A stretch of 64,000 nucleotides of DNA from an uncultured Rhodospirillales bacterium. GTDB taxonomy: Bacteria; Pseudomonadota; Alphaproteobacteria; Acetobacterales; Acetobacteraceae. The notes beneath the pieces were generated by a model. That model ran no database searches. It worked only from the letters and a program-made list of their open reading frames with translations, and was not told the origin of the DNA. The stretch covers positions 1-64,000 of the forward strand of contig CAIYSR010000152.1 in NCBI GenBank assembly GCA_903928895.1. Direction: 5' to 3'. Below are positions 1 through 7,048 of this stretch, one piece after another. The position numbers and the translations under genes are program-made. How positions within the stretch are numbered: position 1 is the first letter of the stretch; every line of letters begins with the position of its first letter.

Positions 1-132
1 GTCGCAACAGCCAATCTGCCGAACTACCTAGGCTGGCGCAGAGCCATCGAGGCCCTCCCGACAGCGCCGGCTCCCAACCTCTGGATCATGGCAGCCGCTG
101 GGTTGGGGCCGTATCAACAAGCTATGCAATAA
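1..132 (+). CDS. C-terminal fragment of an unidentified protein, open at the left edge
   Basis: Frame 1 is open from the first base to a TAA at 130-132 and reads ...NLPNYLGWRRAIEALPTAP...GLGPYQQAMQ, about 43 residues. It looks like the tail of a transposase of the kind whose C-terminus carries a YLGWRR-like segment, but I cannot place the family and the start lies outside the window. It directly abuts the broken orphan gene that ends near 114, which would fit an insertion that cut that gene. An ordinary gene tail cannot be excluded. Confidence 0.35.
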   Translation, partial: VATANLPNYLGWRRAIEALPTAPAPNLWIMAAAGLGPYQQAMQ

Positions 133-363
133 GAGCGAAAATTATGGCTCAAATGACTTAAATTTCTTATATAAATACTATCATTTTTATCGAGAGGTTT
201 GTTTATTAAATTATATAGATTGTTTCTTTGTTCGCTTTGGTTTGAATTATCATATTCATCTTCAATTATAATTATATTTTTTGTAATGTTTATTATAATC
301 TGTGTCATGTCCGTCTTGTTCGAACAGTTTTTTATTCAGCCTGATATAACCATAGTTGGCCAT
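114..363 (-). pseudogene. Frameshifted, A/T-rich degenerate copy of the orphan gene at 1905-2411
   Basis: Reading the minus strand from the ATG at 363 gives MANYGYIRLNKKLFEQDGHD, matching the start of the orphan protein at 2411 (MASYGYMRLDPDWHG). That frame stops after about 34 residues. A second minus-strand frame continues the match to IYIRNLSHLSHNFRSYCIA, against IKLNNLSHLSHDLKIASQRI in the intact copy. The C-terminal half is missing and the reading frame ends next to the left-edge ORF. Base composition is strikingly A/T-rich for this genome. I read it as a broken paralogue, perhaps truncated by an insertion. Confidence 0.6.
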
Positions 364-450
364 CGCGTCCGTCCTTTCGTTGCAGCGGCTAAACATGAAA
401 CCAGTGAGTGTCAAAGCGCAAGGTGTAAATCGTTTCTCGTGTGGCTAATG

Positions 451-548
451 TAGTGCTTAGAAGCATTCGAATGATTCAGCACACCGACCAGCGAGCGGCC
501 GCAGACTGGCCTCCAGCGTGTCACGTCTGAATGAGTCAGAGCACTAGG
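451..548. repeat. Direct repeat, copy 1
   Basis: This stretch aligns without gaps to 1284-1380, in the same orientation, with 76 of 97 bases identical by hand count. The best-conserved parts are the starting tagtgcttag and the ending tgaatgagtcagagca. The two copies bracket the PEP-CTERM gene at 628-1149. No open reading frame is shared, so it is probably non-coding repeat or a duplicated intergenic sequence. Confidence 0.7.
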
Positions 549-627
549 CTGCCGCTTGCAACCGATCCGCCACCACCCTGCGCGAACGGCCGGTCAAGCA
601 AGTCATGGCCGATGACCCCGAGTTGCC

Positions 628-1149
628 TCACACAGTAGATCGACGGCGGAAGGCACTGATTCCGATCAAGCCAACAGCGAGCAGCCCAATCGACGCGGGC
701 TCAGGGACCGCAACATCAAGCACCACCCTAGTATTGCCATCGAACGGCAGACCGGCCCAGTTAATCCGCAATGTATTGCCGGAAACAAAGAGCCGGCTCG
801 CGTCGAAGCCGACCATGTTGGTGGAATCATCGATGGAGACTGCACCCCACGGCGCCGTCGTGTCGGTCAGCTCCGGACCGTTCTGCGGCAGGCTGGAGAA
901 GGTGGTCGCCAATTGGAAGCCGTCGAAGACGATCTGCCCGGATGAAATATTCACGTCAAACACGCCGTCAAGGCCGGGAAACTCGACGCCGGCGCCCACG
1001 GTCGCCGTGCCGCCAGCGTAGGCGACTGTGCCGATTATCGGAGCTATATAGTCGGCTGTCATGACATGCCCAAGCAGATCGGCCCTCGCCGGTCGCGTGC
1101 TCGTGCCGAGGGCAACAACAGCAACGAGCGTCGCGATCGCAAGCTTCAT
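628..1149 (-). CDS. PEP-CTERM sorting domain protein, exported
   Basis: A 173-residue protein. Residues 1-23 are a typical signal peptide (MKLAIATLVAVVALG... ending ARA). The middle is a beta-rich, Gly/Asp/Thr-rich exported domain with no recognised catalytic motif. The C-terminus carries a PEP-CTERM signal: VPEPASIGLLAVGLI followed by a hydrophobic helix and FRRR. In known systems this tail is recognised by EpsH/exosortase and the protein is processed and delivered to the surface; no exosortase gene lies in this window. The ATG at 1149 is preceded by gaaggga about nine bases upstream. It sits alone between two direct repeats. Confidence 0.85.
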   Translation of the reverse strand: MKLAIATLVAVVALGTSTRPARADLLGHVMTADYIAPIIGTVAYAGGTATVGAGVEFPGLDGVFDVNISSGQIVFDGFQLATTFSSLPQNGPELTDTTAPWGAVSIDDSTNMVGFDASRLFVSGNTLRINWAGLPFDGNTRVVLDVAVPEPASIGLLAVGLIGISAFRRRSTV

Positions 1150-1283
1150 AGTCGGTATCCCTTCTCGTCCAATGCCATCGCTTAAAAGACACTATGTCAA
1201 CTTTTAGGGAATACGCAACAAAAAACATCCCCCAACCCGATTATGAACGCCGGGCATATCCCGGTTCCCCCGGTGCTAGTGCT

Positions 1284-1380
1284 TAGTGCTTAGGAGGATT
1301 CGATTGTTTCAGCCAGCACCTCAGCGAACGGCCGAAGACCGGCCTCCCCTATGTCGCGCCTGAATGAGTCAGAGCAGTAG
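1284..1380. repeat. Direct repeat, copy 2
   Basis: Second copy of the repeat at 451-548, in the same orientation. It lies between the promoter side of the PEP-CTERM gene and the decayed SRAP gene. The first ten bases are preceded by a short tandem echo (tagtgctTAGTGCTTAG), so the copy boundary is fuzzy by seven bases. Confidence 0.7.
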
Positions 1381-1395
1381 CTCTAAACTCGCACC

Positions 1396-1708
1396 ATGTG
1401 CGGCCGTTATGCTTTGCCCGTCCCGTTCGAAGCGATCCGGGCCATGTTGGCGACGGTGAACCCGGCACCGAAGCGAGAGCCGTCGTGGAATGCCGCGCCG
1501 TCACAGGCGGCGCTGGTGGTACGCCGCCCCCCCCGAGAGCGGGGCGCGGCATCTGCGCACGCTGCAATTGGGATTGGTGCCGCGCTTCAATATTGACGCC
1601 AAGGGCGGCCGCAAGCCGGTGAGGGCAAGAAGACCCCCGCCGGCGGCGCTCCAGATGGCGATAAGACCTACGAAAGGACCGTCGAAGCGGCTACGCCATG
1701 TGGTGTAG
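1396..1708 (+). pseudogene. Decayed SRAP (SOS-response-associated peptidase) gene
   Basis: The first 44 codons read MCGRYALPVPFEAIRAMLAT and closely match the intact SRAP gene at 3133, including catalytic Cys2. A one-base insertion in a C run near 1528-1536 shifts the frame, after which the match continues in another frame (ESGARHLRTLQLGLVPRFN, then DAKGGRKP). Beyond about 1630 a deletion removes the centre of the gene; an EGKKTP / APDG remnant may be left before about 1708. The Asn and His of the active site are not retained in one frame, so the gene cannot make a working enzyme. Confidence 0.8.
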
Positions 1709-1751
1709 GTGGCGGATCAGGAACATCCTGGCCAGAGGGAGTGCGAGCAGC

Positions 1752-1895
1752 ATGATCGCGGTGGTGCTCGGCATGGCGGAGATGGCGCGCGTGATGGAGG
1801 CGGTGGAGGAGCGGTTGTCGGCGCAAGGCATCGCCGATCCGGCGGTGCAGAGCGTGCTGACGCAGCTCCGCACCGCCATGATGCCGATGCGCTGA
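1752..1895 (+). CDS. Small hypothetical ORF, doubtful
   Basis: A 47-residue reading frame starts at the ATG at 1752 (MIAVVLGMAEMARVMEAVEE) and ends with a TGA at 1893-1895, ten bases from the stop of the convergent orphan gene. It would form one or two amphipathic helices. There is no convincing ribosome binding site and no recognisable family. It may be a fragment of a longer lost gene in this decayed patch. Confidence 0.2.
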   Translation: MIAVVLGMAEMARVMEAVEERLSAQGIADPAVQSVLTQLRTAMMPMR

Positions 1896-1904
1896 GGGCG
1901 GCGG

Positions 1905-2411
1905 CTAGAGGCCGCCGTTGCCGCCGCCGTCGGCGCCTTCGTCGACGAGGACGGTCTCGCTCTCCAATTGCGCTCCCATTCGGCCGGGAAGAACTGTCGC
2001 AATAGCTCGAAAAGCGGCCAACAATTTGCCTCGGTCCGATGTAGCGTCATTCGGCTGGCCAGCCAGACCGGTTGTATTTATTCCTGCAGCCAGCACGATT
2101 ACATCGGCGCCGGTCTCGAGAATTTCAGCTATTCTCTGGGATGCGATCTTCAAATCATGACTGAGATGACTCAAGTTATTCAATTTTATATTATTGACAG
2201 GTTCATGTTTTGCGATATCGACTTGTAGTTTTTTTACTATTATATTAAATTGCGTTCTATCGTCTTTATTTGTTTTGTCGAAAGTTTCTTCCAAAATCAC
2301 GCGTGTATGGGTCAATCGATCCTTGTAAAAGGTCCGTATATTGTCGTAATCGTCACTGCCCTCACCGCCGTGCCAATCGGGGTCCAGGCGCATGTAACCA
2401 TAGGATGCCAT
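1905..2411 (-). CDS. Orphan protein of unknown function, A/T-rich N-terminal half
   Basis: A 168-residue protein. The ATG at 2411 (MASYGYMRLDPDWHG) is chosen because gggag lies seven bases upstream; the frame extends further but without support. Residues 20-110 are polar and helix-forming, rich in Lys, Asp, Asn and Ile, with codon use much more A/T-rich than neighbours. Residues 110-168 are G/C-rich with ADVIVLAAGINTTG and an acidic/glycine tail (DEGADGGGNGGL). No family or active site is recognised. A broken copy of the N-terminal part lies at 114-363, so this is a small mobile or duplicating family. The change in composition inside the gene suggests transfer or fusion. Confidence 0.6.
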   Translation of the reverse strand: MASYGYMRLDPDWHGGEGSDDYDNIRTFYKDRLTHTRVILEETFDKTNKDDRTQFNIIVKKLQVDIAKHEPVNNIKLNNLSHLSHDLKIASQRIAEILETGADVIVLAAGINTTGLAGQPNDATSDRGKLLAAFRAIATVLPGRMGAQLESETVLVDEGADGGGNGGL

Positions 2412-2695
2412 CGAACGTCTCCCTTTTTGCACAACGATATTGCGCGGGATTGACGACAATCGCAACATGTTTAATGTTCCTCTGAAGCTCTGTTATCTGC
2501 TGGATTTTTGACGTTTCGGGTTTGCCGCGCGGCGCCCGAGAGGAGTTCGGGGGCAGCGGTTTGGCGTGCTCCTGGTCGGGACGGGAATGGCGAGGTCGCG
2601 CCTGATGGGCCGCGCTTGTGTGTCCGCAACATTCAAGCCAGCATCGCTTCGGATTACCGCCTTGTGCGCGGAGTTTATTTTGGTGTGAGGTGGCG

Positions 2696-3112
2696 ATGTC
2701 CGAAGCGGCGCTGACTGCGAACTATACGCCGGATGAACACCAAGATGCGGTGGCGGCCGCGATTGGGGTGTTTGAACGTTTTATCGTGGCGTTCAATGCC
2801 TATGACCATGCGGCGATGGCGGAGGTGTTGCATTTTCCGCATTACCGGCTCAAGGGCGGCACGGTGATGGTGTGGCACAGTGCGCGGGAATATCTCGACA
2901 GCGCCAAGGTTCGGATCGGGCCGCAATGGCAGCACAGTGTGGGGGATTTCTGTCGTCCGCTCGCGGCTTCGGCGGACAAGGTGCATCTGGATGTGCAGTG
3001 GACCCGTTTCGATGCCGAGGGTGCGCCGTATCTGCGGTTTCGGGCGCTGTGGGTGATGGCGTTGATCGATGGGCGGTGGGGGGCGCAATTGCGTTCGAGC
3101 TTCGAGCCTTAG
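2696..3112 (+). CDS. NTF2-like / SnoaL-fold protein
   Basis: A 138-residue protein beginning MSEAALTANYTPDEHQDA. The pattern of an N-terminal helix with FIVAFNAYDHAAMAEVLHFP, a central beta strand region and a C-terminal FRALWVMALIDGRWGAQLRS resembles NTF2-like proteins (ketosteroid isomerase/SnoaL/DUF4440 group), which bind small ligands in a cone-shaped pocket. The start is set at 2696 because gagg lies just upstream; the longer frame from 2618 has no such site. It ends 20 bases before the SRAP gene and may share its transcript. The ligand is unknown. Confidence 0.65.
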   Translation: MSEAALTANYTPDEHQDAVAAAIGVFERFIVAFNAYDHAAMAEVLHFPHYRLKGGTVMVWHSAREYLDSAKVRIGPQWQHSVGDFCRPLAASADKVHLDVQWTRFDAEGAPYLRFRALWVMALIDGRWGAQLRSSFEP

Positions 3113-3132
3113 GGGGGCTGAGGGGGCGCGCC

Positions 3133-3816
3133 ATGTGCGGGCGATATGCGTTGCCGGTGCCGCCGGAAGCGATCCGGGATATTTTCGGGACGGTGAATGC
3201 GGTGCCTGAGCGGGAACCGTCGTGGAATATCGCGCCGTCGCAGGCGGCGCTGGTGGTGCGTCGCCATCCCGAGAGCGGGGCGCGGCATCTGAGTGCGTTG
3301 CACTGGGGGCTGGTGCCGCATTTCAACACGGACGCCAAGGGGGGGCGCAAGCCGATCAACGCGCGGGGGGAGACGGTGGCGACGAGTCCGATGTTTCGTT
3401 CCGCGTTTGCCGCACGGCGCTGCCTGGTGCCGGCGACGGCGTTTTATGAGTGGCATGCGGAGGGGGCGGGCAAGACGCCGCATGCGATCGCGCGGGTTGA
3501 TGGTGGGGTTCTGGCGTTTGCCGGGGTATGGGAGGGGTGGCGGGCGCCGGACGGGGGGGTGGTGCGGAGTTTCGCCATCCTGACGATTTCGGCCAGCGCC
3601 GATGTTGCTGGTCTGCATGATCGCATGCCGGTGATTGTCGGCGAAGCCGATTGGCCGTGCTGGCTGGGCGAGGAGGTTGGCGATGTCGCAAGGTTGGTTC
3701 GCCCTGCGCCGGCTGGGTTGCTGGAGCATTGGCCGGTCAGTCGCGCGGTGAATGCGCCGCGGAATGACGGGCCGAAATTGTTGGAGCGGGATGGTTTGGC
3801 GGCGGGGATATCGTAG
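3133..3816 (+). CDS. SRAP-family protein (YedK/HMCES type), abasic-site DNA crosslinker
   Basis: A 227-residue protein of the SOS-response-associated peptidase family. Known members remove their initiator Met and use Cys2 to form a covalent thiazolidine with abasic sites in single-stranded DNA, protecting them. The key residues are all present: Cys2 in MCGRYALPVP, Asn76 in INARGET, Glu106 in FYEWH and His162 in LHDRMPV, at almost the same positions as in E. coli YedK. Start chosen at the ATG giving Cys2. A decayed copy lies at 1396. A hairpin repeat follows the stop. Confidence 0.9.
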   Translation: MCGRYALPVPPEAIRDIFGTVNAVPEREPSWNIAPSQAALVVRRHPESGARHLSALHWGLVPHFNTDAKGGRKPINARGETVATSPMFRSAFAARRCLVPATAFYEWHAEGAGKTPHAIARVDGGVLAFAGVWEGWRAPDGGVVRSFAILTISASADVAGLHDRMPVIVGEADWPCWLGEEVGDVARLVRPAPAGLLEHWPVSRAVNAPRNDGPKLLERDGLAAGIS

Positions 3817-3867
3817 GTGGTGTTGACGCTCGGTCGGCGGTCAGGCGGCATGTGTAGAAGTTTTTTG

Positions 3868-3889
3868 GTTCTTTTTTTCAAAAAAGAAC
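3868..3889 (-). terminator. A/T-rich hairpin repeat, copy 1 (terminator-like)
   Basis: A perfect hairpin, gttcttttttt / aaaaaagaac, flanked on its left by agaagttttttg. The same element occurs at 8666, 24924, 25016 and 61266. Read on the minus strand it is a stem followed by a short purine/T tract as in the other copies. Here it lies between two plus-strand genes, so its orientation does not match a neighbouring minus-strand gene end; it may act in both directions or be only a repeat. Confidence 0.6.
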
Positions 3890-3996
3890 GCGCTTGCTTT
3901 GCGCTTGCCGGGGGATGTTGACCGCGGGCAGTGGGGGGGGGAAAGTCGCGGGGCGGCGCGGGTGCGGGTCGCCACGAAACATGGAGGCTGCGTCGC

Positions 3997-4998
3997 ATGC
4001 TGCGTATTCTTTGGCCGAGTTTGCCTGAGGCGTTTCATCAGATTGCGCGCGATGCGGCGGGGCCGGGGTTTGAGTGCGCGTTTTGCACCGATTTTTCGCA
4101 GGTGACGGATGCGCAGTGGGAGACTGCGTCGGCGGTGGTGGGGCCGTCGGTTCCGGCGGAGCATATCGACAAGCTCAAGATGTGCCGGATTTTCGTGAAA
4201 TCGGCGGTGGGGTATGACGAGGTCGATATCGCGCGGTATGGGGCGATGGGGATCGCGGTGTCGAACACGCCGGATTATGGGACGCGGGAGGTGGCGGACC
4301 ATGCGATGGCGCTCGTGCTGACGCTGACCAAGTCGATTGCGTATCATGACGAGGAGTTGCGGGCGGATTTGCGGGCGAATTGGCGGCCGGCGCATAATCC
4401 GTATGGGCGGCGCTTGTCGGCCTGCACGTTCGGGGTGGTGGGGATCGGGCGGATCGGGACGGCGGCGGCAAGGCGGGCGGCGGCGTTCGACATGGATGTG
4501 GTGTTTTACGATCCGTATGTGCCGAACGGGTATGAGCTGGCGCTGGGGATGCGGCGGGCGGATACGCTGGCGGAGCTGATGGGGCAGTGCGATATTGTTT
4601 CGATTCATGCGCCGTTGAATGCGGAGACGCGCAAGTTGATCGGGAAGGATGCGTTTGCCGCGGCGAAGAAGGGGATGGTGCTGGTCAATACGGCGCGGGG
4701 CGGGATCATCGATCTGGCGGCGCTGCATGATGCGATGCAGGACGGGACGGTGTTGGCGGCGGGGCTGGATGTGTTGCCGGAGGAACCAGCGAATTTGCAG
4801 GAGCCGTTGCTGGCGGCGTGGCAGCGTGGGGATGCGTGGTTGAAGCATCGGCTGGTGTTGACGCCGCATTCGGCGTTCTACACGCCGGAGAGCATGCGCG
4901 ACATTCGGGCGTTTTCGGCGCGGACGGCGGCGCGGTATTTGCGGGATGGGCGGCTGGAGAACTGTGTGAACAAGGCGTTCCTGAAGGACCCGCGGTGA
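3997..4998 (+). CDS. D-2-hydroxyacid dehydrogenase, C-terminal-binding-protein-like
   Basis: A 333-residue NAD-dependent dehydrogenase of the D-isomer-specific 2-hydroxyacid family. The Rossmann motif VVGIGRIG lies near residues 147-154 with the acidic residue of the next strand in FYDPY. Catalytic Arg234 (NTARGG), Glu262/263 (LPEEP) and His291 (LTPHSAF) are visible. The segment TPDYGTREVADHAMAL resembles the CtBP-like branch. The ATG at 3997 has ggagg about ten bases upstream. The stop overlaps the start of the next gene by one base, so it is translationally linked to the GMC oxidoreductases. The substrate is probably a sugar-derived 2-keto or 2-hydroxy acid, which is inference. Confidence 0.85.
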   Translation: MLRILWPSLPEAFHQIARDAAGPGFECAFCTDFSQVTDAQWETASAVVGPSVPAEHIDKLKMCRIFVKSAVGYDEVDIARYGAMGIAVSNTPDYGTREVADHAMALVLTLTKSIAYHDEELRADLRANWRPAHNPYGRRLSACTFGVVGIGRIGTAAARRAAAFDMDVVFYDPYVPNGYELALGMRRADTLAELMGQCDIVSIHAPLNAETRKLIGKDAFAAAKKGMVLVNTARGGIIDLAALHDAMQDGTVLAAGLDVLPEEPANLQEPLLAAWQRGDAWLKHRLVLTPHSAFYTPESMRDIRAFSARTAARYLRDGRLENCVNKAFLKDPR

Positions 4999-6596
4999 TG
5001 CTGGACAAGGTCGATGTGCTGATCATCGGCTCCGGCGCTTCGGGGGCGGCGGTGGCGTGGAGCCTGGCCGAGACGAAGATGCGGATTGTCTGCCTGGAGC
5101 AGGGCGACTGGATGAAGCCGTCGGATTTTCCGTCAAACGGCAAGGATTACGAGGCGCGGCTGTACGGCGATTTCGCGACGTCGCCGAATATCCGCAAGCG
5201 CAAGTCGGACTATCCGATCAATGACGACAATTCGCCGATCAAGGTGGTGAATTTCAATGCCGTCGGTGGTTCGACCGTGATGTACACGGCGCATTATCCG
5301 CGGCTGCATCCGTCCGATTTCCGGGTGAAGTCGCTCGATGGGGTGGCGGATGACTGGCCGGTGGATTATGCGACGCTGGAGCCGTTTTTTGCCGAGAACG
5401 ACCGGATGATGGGGGTGTCGGGGATGGCGGGGGACCCGGCCTATCCGTCGCACCAGCCGCCGATGCCGCCGTTGCCGCTGGGGAAGTCGGGCCAGACGAT
5501 GGCGCGGGCGATGAACAAGCTGGGTTGGCACTGGTGGCCGTCGGACACGACGATTGCGACGACGGAGTACGACGGGCGGGCGCCGTGCATCAATCTGGGG
5601 CATTGCACGCCGGCCTGTGCGCAGGGGGCGAAGGCGAGCACGGATATCACGTATTGGCCGCATGCCATTCGCGCGGGGGTGGAGCTGCGGACGAATTGCC
5701 GGGTGAGCCGGATCGAGACGGGTCCGGACGGGATGGCAAGGGGGGTTTTGTATTTCGACAAGGACGGGGTGGAGGTGTTCCAGCCGGCCGAGGTGGTGAT
5801 TGTGGCGGCGAACGGGGTGGGGACGCCGCGGTTGCTGCTGAATTCGGCGTCGGGGAAGAATCCGAACGGGCTGGCGAATTCGTCGGGGCTGGTGGGGAAG
5901 AATTTGATGTTCCATCCCTGGGCGAACATCTACGGCTACGTGCCCGAGGCGATGGACGGGCATCGCGGGCCGCCGCTGTGTTTGTGGAGCCAGGAGTTTT
6001 ATGAGACGGACCTGAGCCGGGGGTTCGTGCGCGGGTATAATTTGCAGTTCAACCGCGGGATCGGGGTGGCGTCCGAGGCGGTGCAGACGACTTCTGTGGG
6101 GCTGGTGCCGTGGGGGAGCGGCCATCATGACGGGTTCCGGCGGCTGATGGGGCGGCGGATGTCGGTGGGGTGTTGCACCGAGGATTTGCCCGAGGAGCAT
6201 AATCGGGTGACGCTCGATCCGGTGCTGAAGGATGGCAACGGGATTCCGGCGCCGAAGATCGATTACACGATCAGCGAGAATACGCGATTGATGACGGATC
6301 ATGCGGTGGCGCGGGGGAAGGAGATCCTGGCGGCGGCGGGGGCGGTGGATGTGGGGGTGATCCGCCCGGTGGCGTATGGCGGGTGGCATTTGCTGGGGAC
6401 GGCGCGGATGGGGGAGGACCCGGCGCGTTCGGTGGTCAATCCCTGGGGGCGGTGCCACGATGTGAAGAACCTGTTCATCGTGGATGGCTCGATTTTTGTG
6501 ACGTCGGGCGGGGTGAACCCGACTTCGACAATCCAGGCACTTGCGCTGTACATCGCGGATCAGATGAAGCAGCGTCTCGCAACTTTGTTCGATTGA
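4998..6596 (+). CDS. GMC-family FAD oxidoreductase, copy 1
   Basis: A 532-residue flavoprotein. The ATG at 4998 overlaps the upstream stop (TGATG). The FAD-binding motif IIGSGASGAAVAW is at residues 9-21. A cysteine-containing segment HCTPACAQGAKASTD lies near residue 204. The C-terminal GMC signature is present: GWHLLGTARMG and IVDGSIFVTSGGVNPTST. There is no signal peptide, so it acts in the cytoplasm or on its inner face. It is closely similar along its whole length to the second copy at 7045, and a small gluconate-dehydrogenase-type protein lies between them. The likely job is oxidation of an alcohol or sugar acid passed to or from the upstream dehydrogenase. Confidence 0.88.
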   Translation: MLDKVDVLIIGSGASGAAVAWSLAETKMRIVCLEQGDWMKPSDFPSNGKDYEARLYGDFATSPNIRKRKSDYPINDDNSPIKVVNFNAVGGSTVMYTAHYPRLHPSDFRVKSLDGVADDWPVDYATLEPFFAENDRMMGVSGMAGDPAYPSHQPPMPPLPLGKSGQTMARAMNKLGWHWWPSDTTIATTEYDGRAPCINLGHCTPACAQGAKASTDITYWPHAIRAGVELRTNCRVSRIETGPDGMARGVLYFDKDGVEVFQPAEVVIVAANGVGTPRLLLNSASGKNPNGLANSSGLVGKNLMFHPWANIYGYVPEAMDGHRGPPLCLWSQEFYETDLSRGFVRGYNLQFNRGIGVASEAVQTTSVGLVPWGSGHHDGFRRLMGRRMSVGCCTEDLPEEHNRVTLDPVLKDGNGIPAPKIDYTISENTRLMTDHAVARGKEILAAAGAVDVGVIRPVAYGGWHLLGTARMGEDPARSVVNPWGRCHDVKNLFIVDGSIFVTSGGVNPTSTIQALALYIADQMKQRLATLFD

Positions 6597-6604
6597 GGGT
6601 GGTC

Positions 6605-7048
6605 ATGAGCGACGCGGTTTTGACGGACGCGCAGGTTGCGGATTTTAGGGCGTTGGCGGGGATGATTATTCCGGCGAGCGCGCAGTACGGGGTGCCGGGG
6701 GCGGATGATCCGGTGATTTTCGCCGATATCGTCGGCAGTGTCGGGCGGGATCACGGGGCGGTCGTGGCGGCGCTGGCGCGGGCGGCGGAGGTGGCCGGGG
6801 GGGCGGTGGCGGGGCTCGATGCGGCGGGGAAGGCGGCGGTGGTCGCCACGTTGCAGGGCGAGGCGGGGGCGATGGGGGTTTTGGTCCGGCTGGTGCTGCT
6901 TTGCTATTATCGGGATGATCGGGTGATGGTGTCGCTCGGGCTGGAGCCGCGGGCGCCGTTCCCGAAGGGGCATGTGCTGGAGCAGGGGGACTGGTCGCTG
7001 CTCGATCCGGTGAAGGCGCGCAAGCCGTTCTGGCGGGCGGCACCGTGA
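6605..7048 (+). CDS. Gluconate 2-dehydrogenase subunit 3-like protein
   Basis: A 147-residue protein starting MSDAVLTDAQVADFRALAGM. The segment FRALAGMIIPASAQYGVPGADD is the hallmark start of the gluconate 2-dehydrogenase small-subunit family, which pairs with GMC flavoproteins. The C-terminal part has DRVMVSLGLEPRAPFPKGH. Unlike many family members it has no Tat or Sec signal peptide, matching the absence of signals on the two flanking GMC proteins. It starts eight bases after the first GMC gene and overlaps the second by four bases (GTGA). One small subunit probably serves both flavoproteins. Confidence 0.75.
   Translation: MSDAVLTDAQVADFRALAGMIIPASAQYGVPGADDPVIFADIVGSVGRDHGAVVAALARAAEVAGGAVAGLDAAGKAAVVATLQGEAGAMGVLVRLVLLCYYRDDRVMVSLGLEPRAPFPKGHVLEQGDWSLLDPVKARKPFWRAAP

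Noticed and set aside
605-1021. A 138-codon plus-strand frame
   Set aside because: Antisense to the PEP-CTERM gene, which has a signal peptide, sorting tail and ribosome site.
1691-2050. A 119-codon minus-strand frame overlapping the orphan gene
   Set aside because: It overlaps the better supported gene at 1905-2411 and has no ribosome site; its hydrophobic end alone is not convincing.
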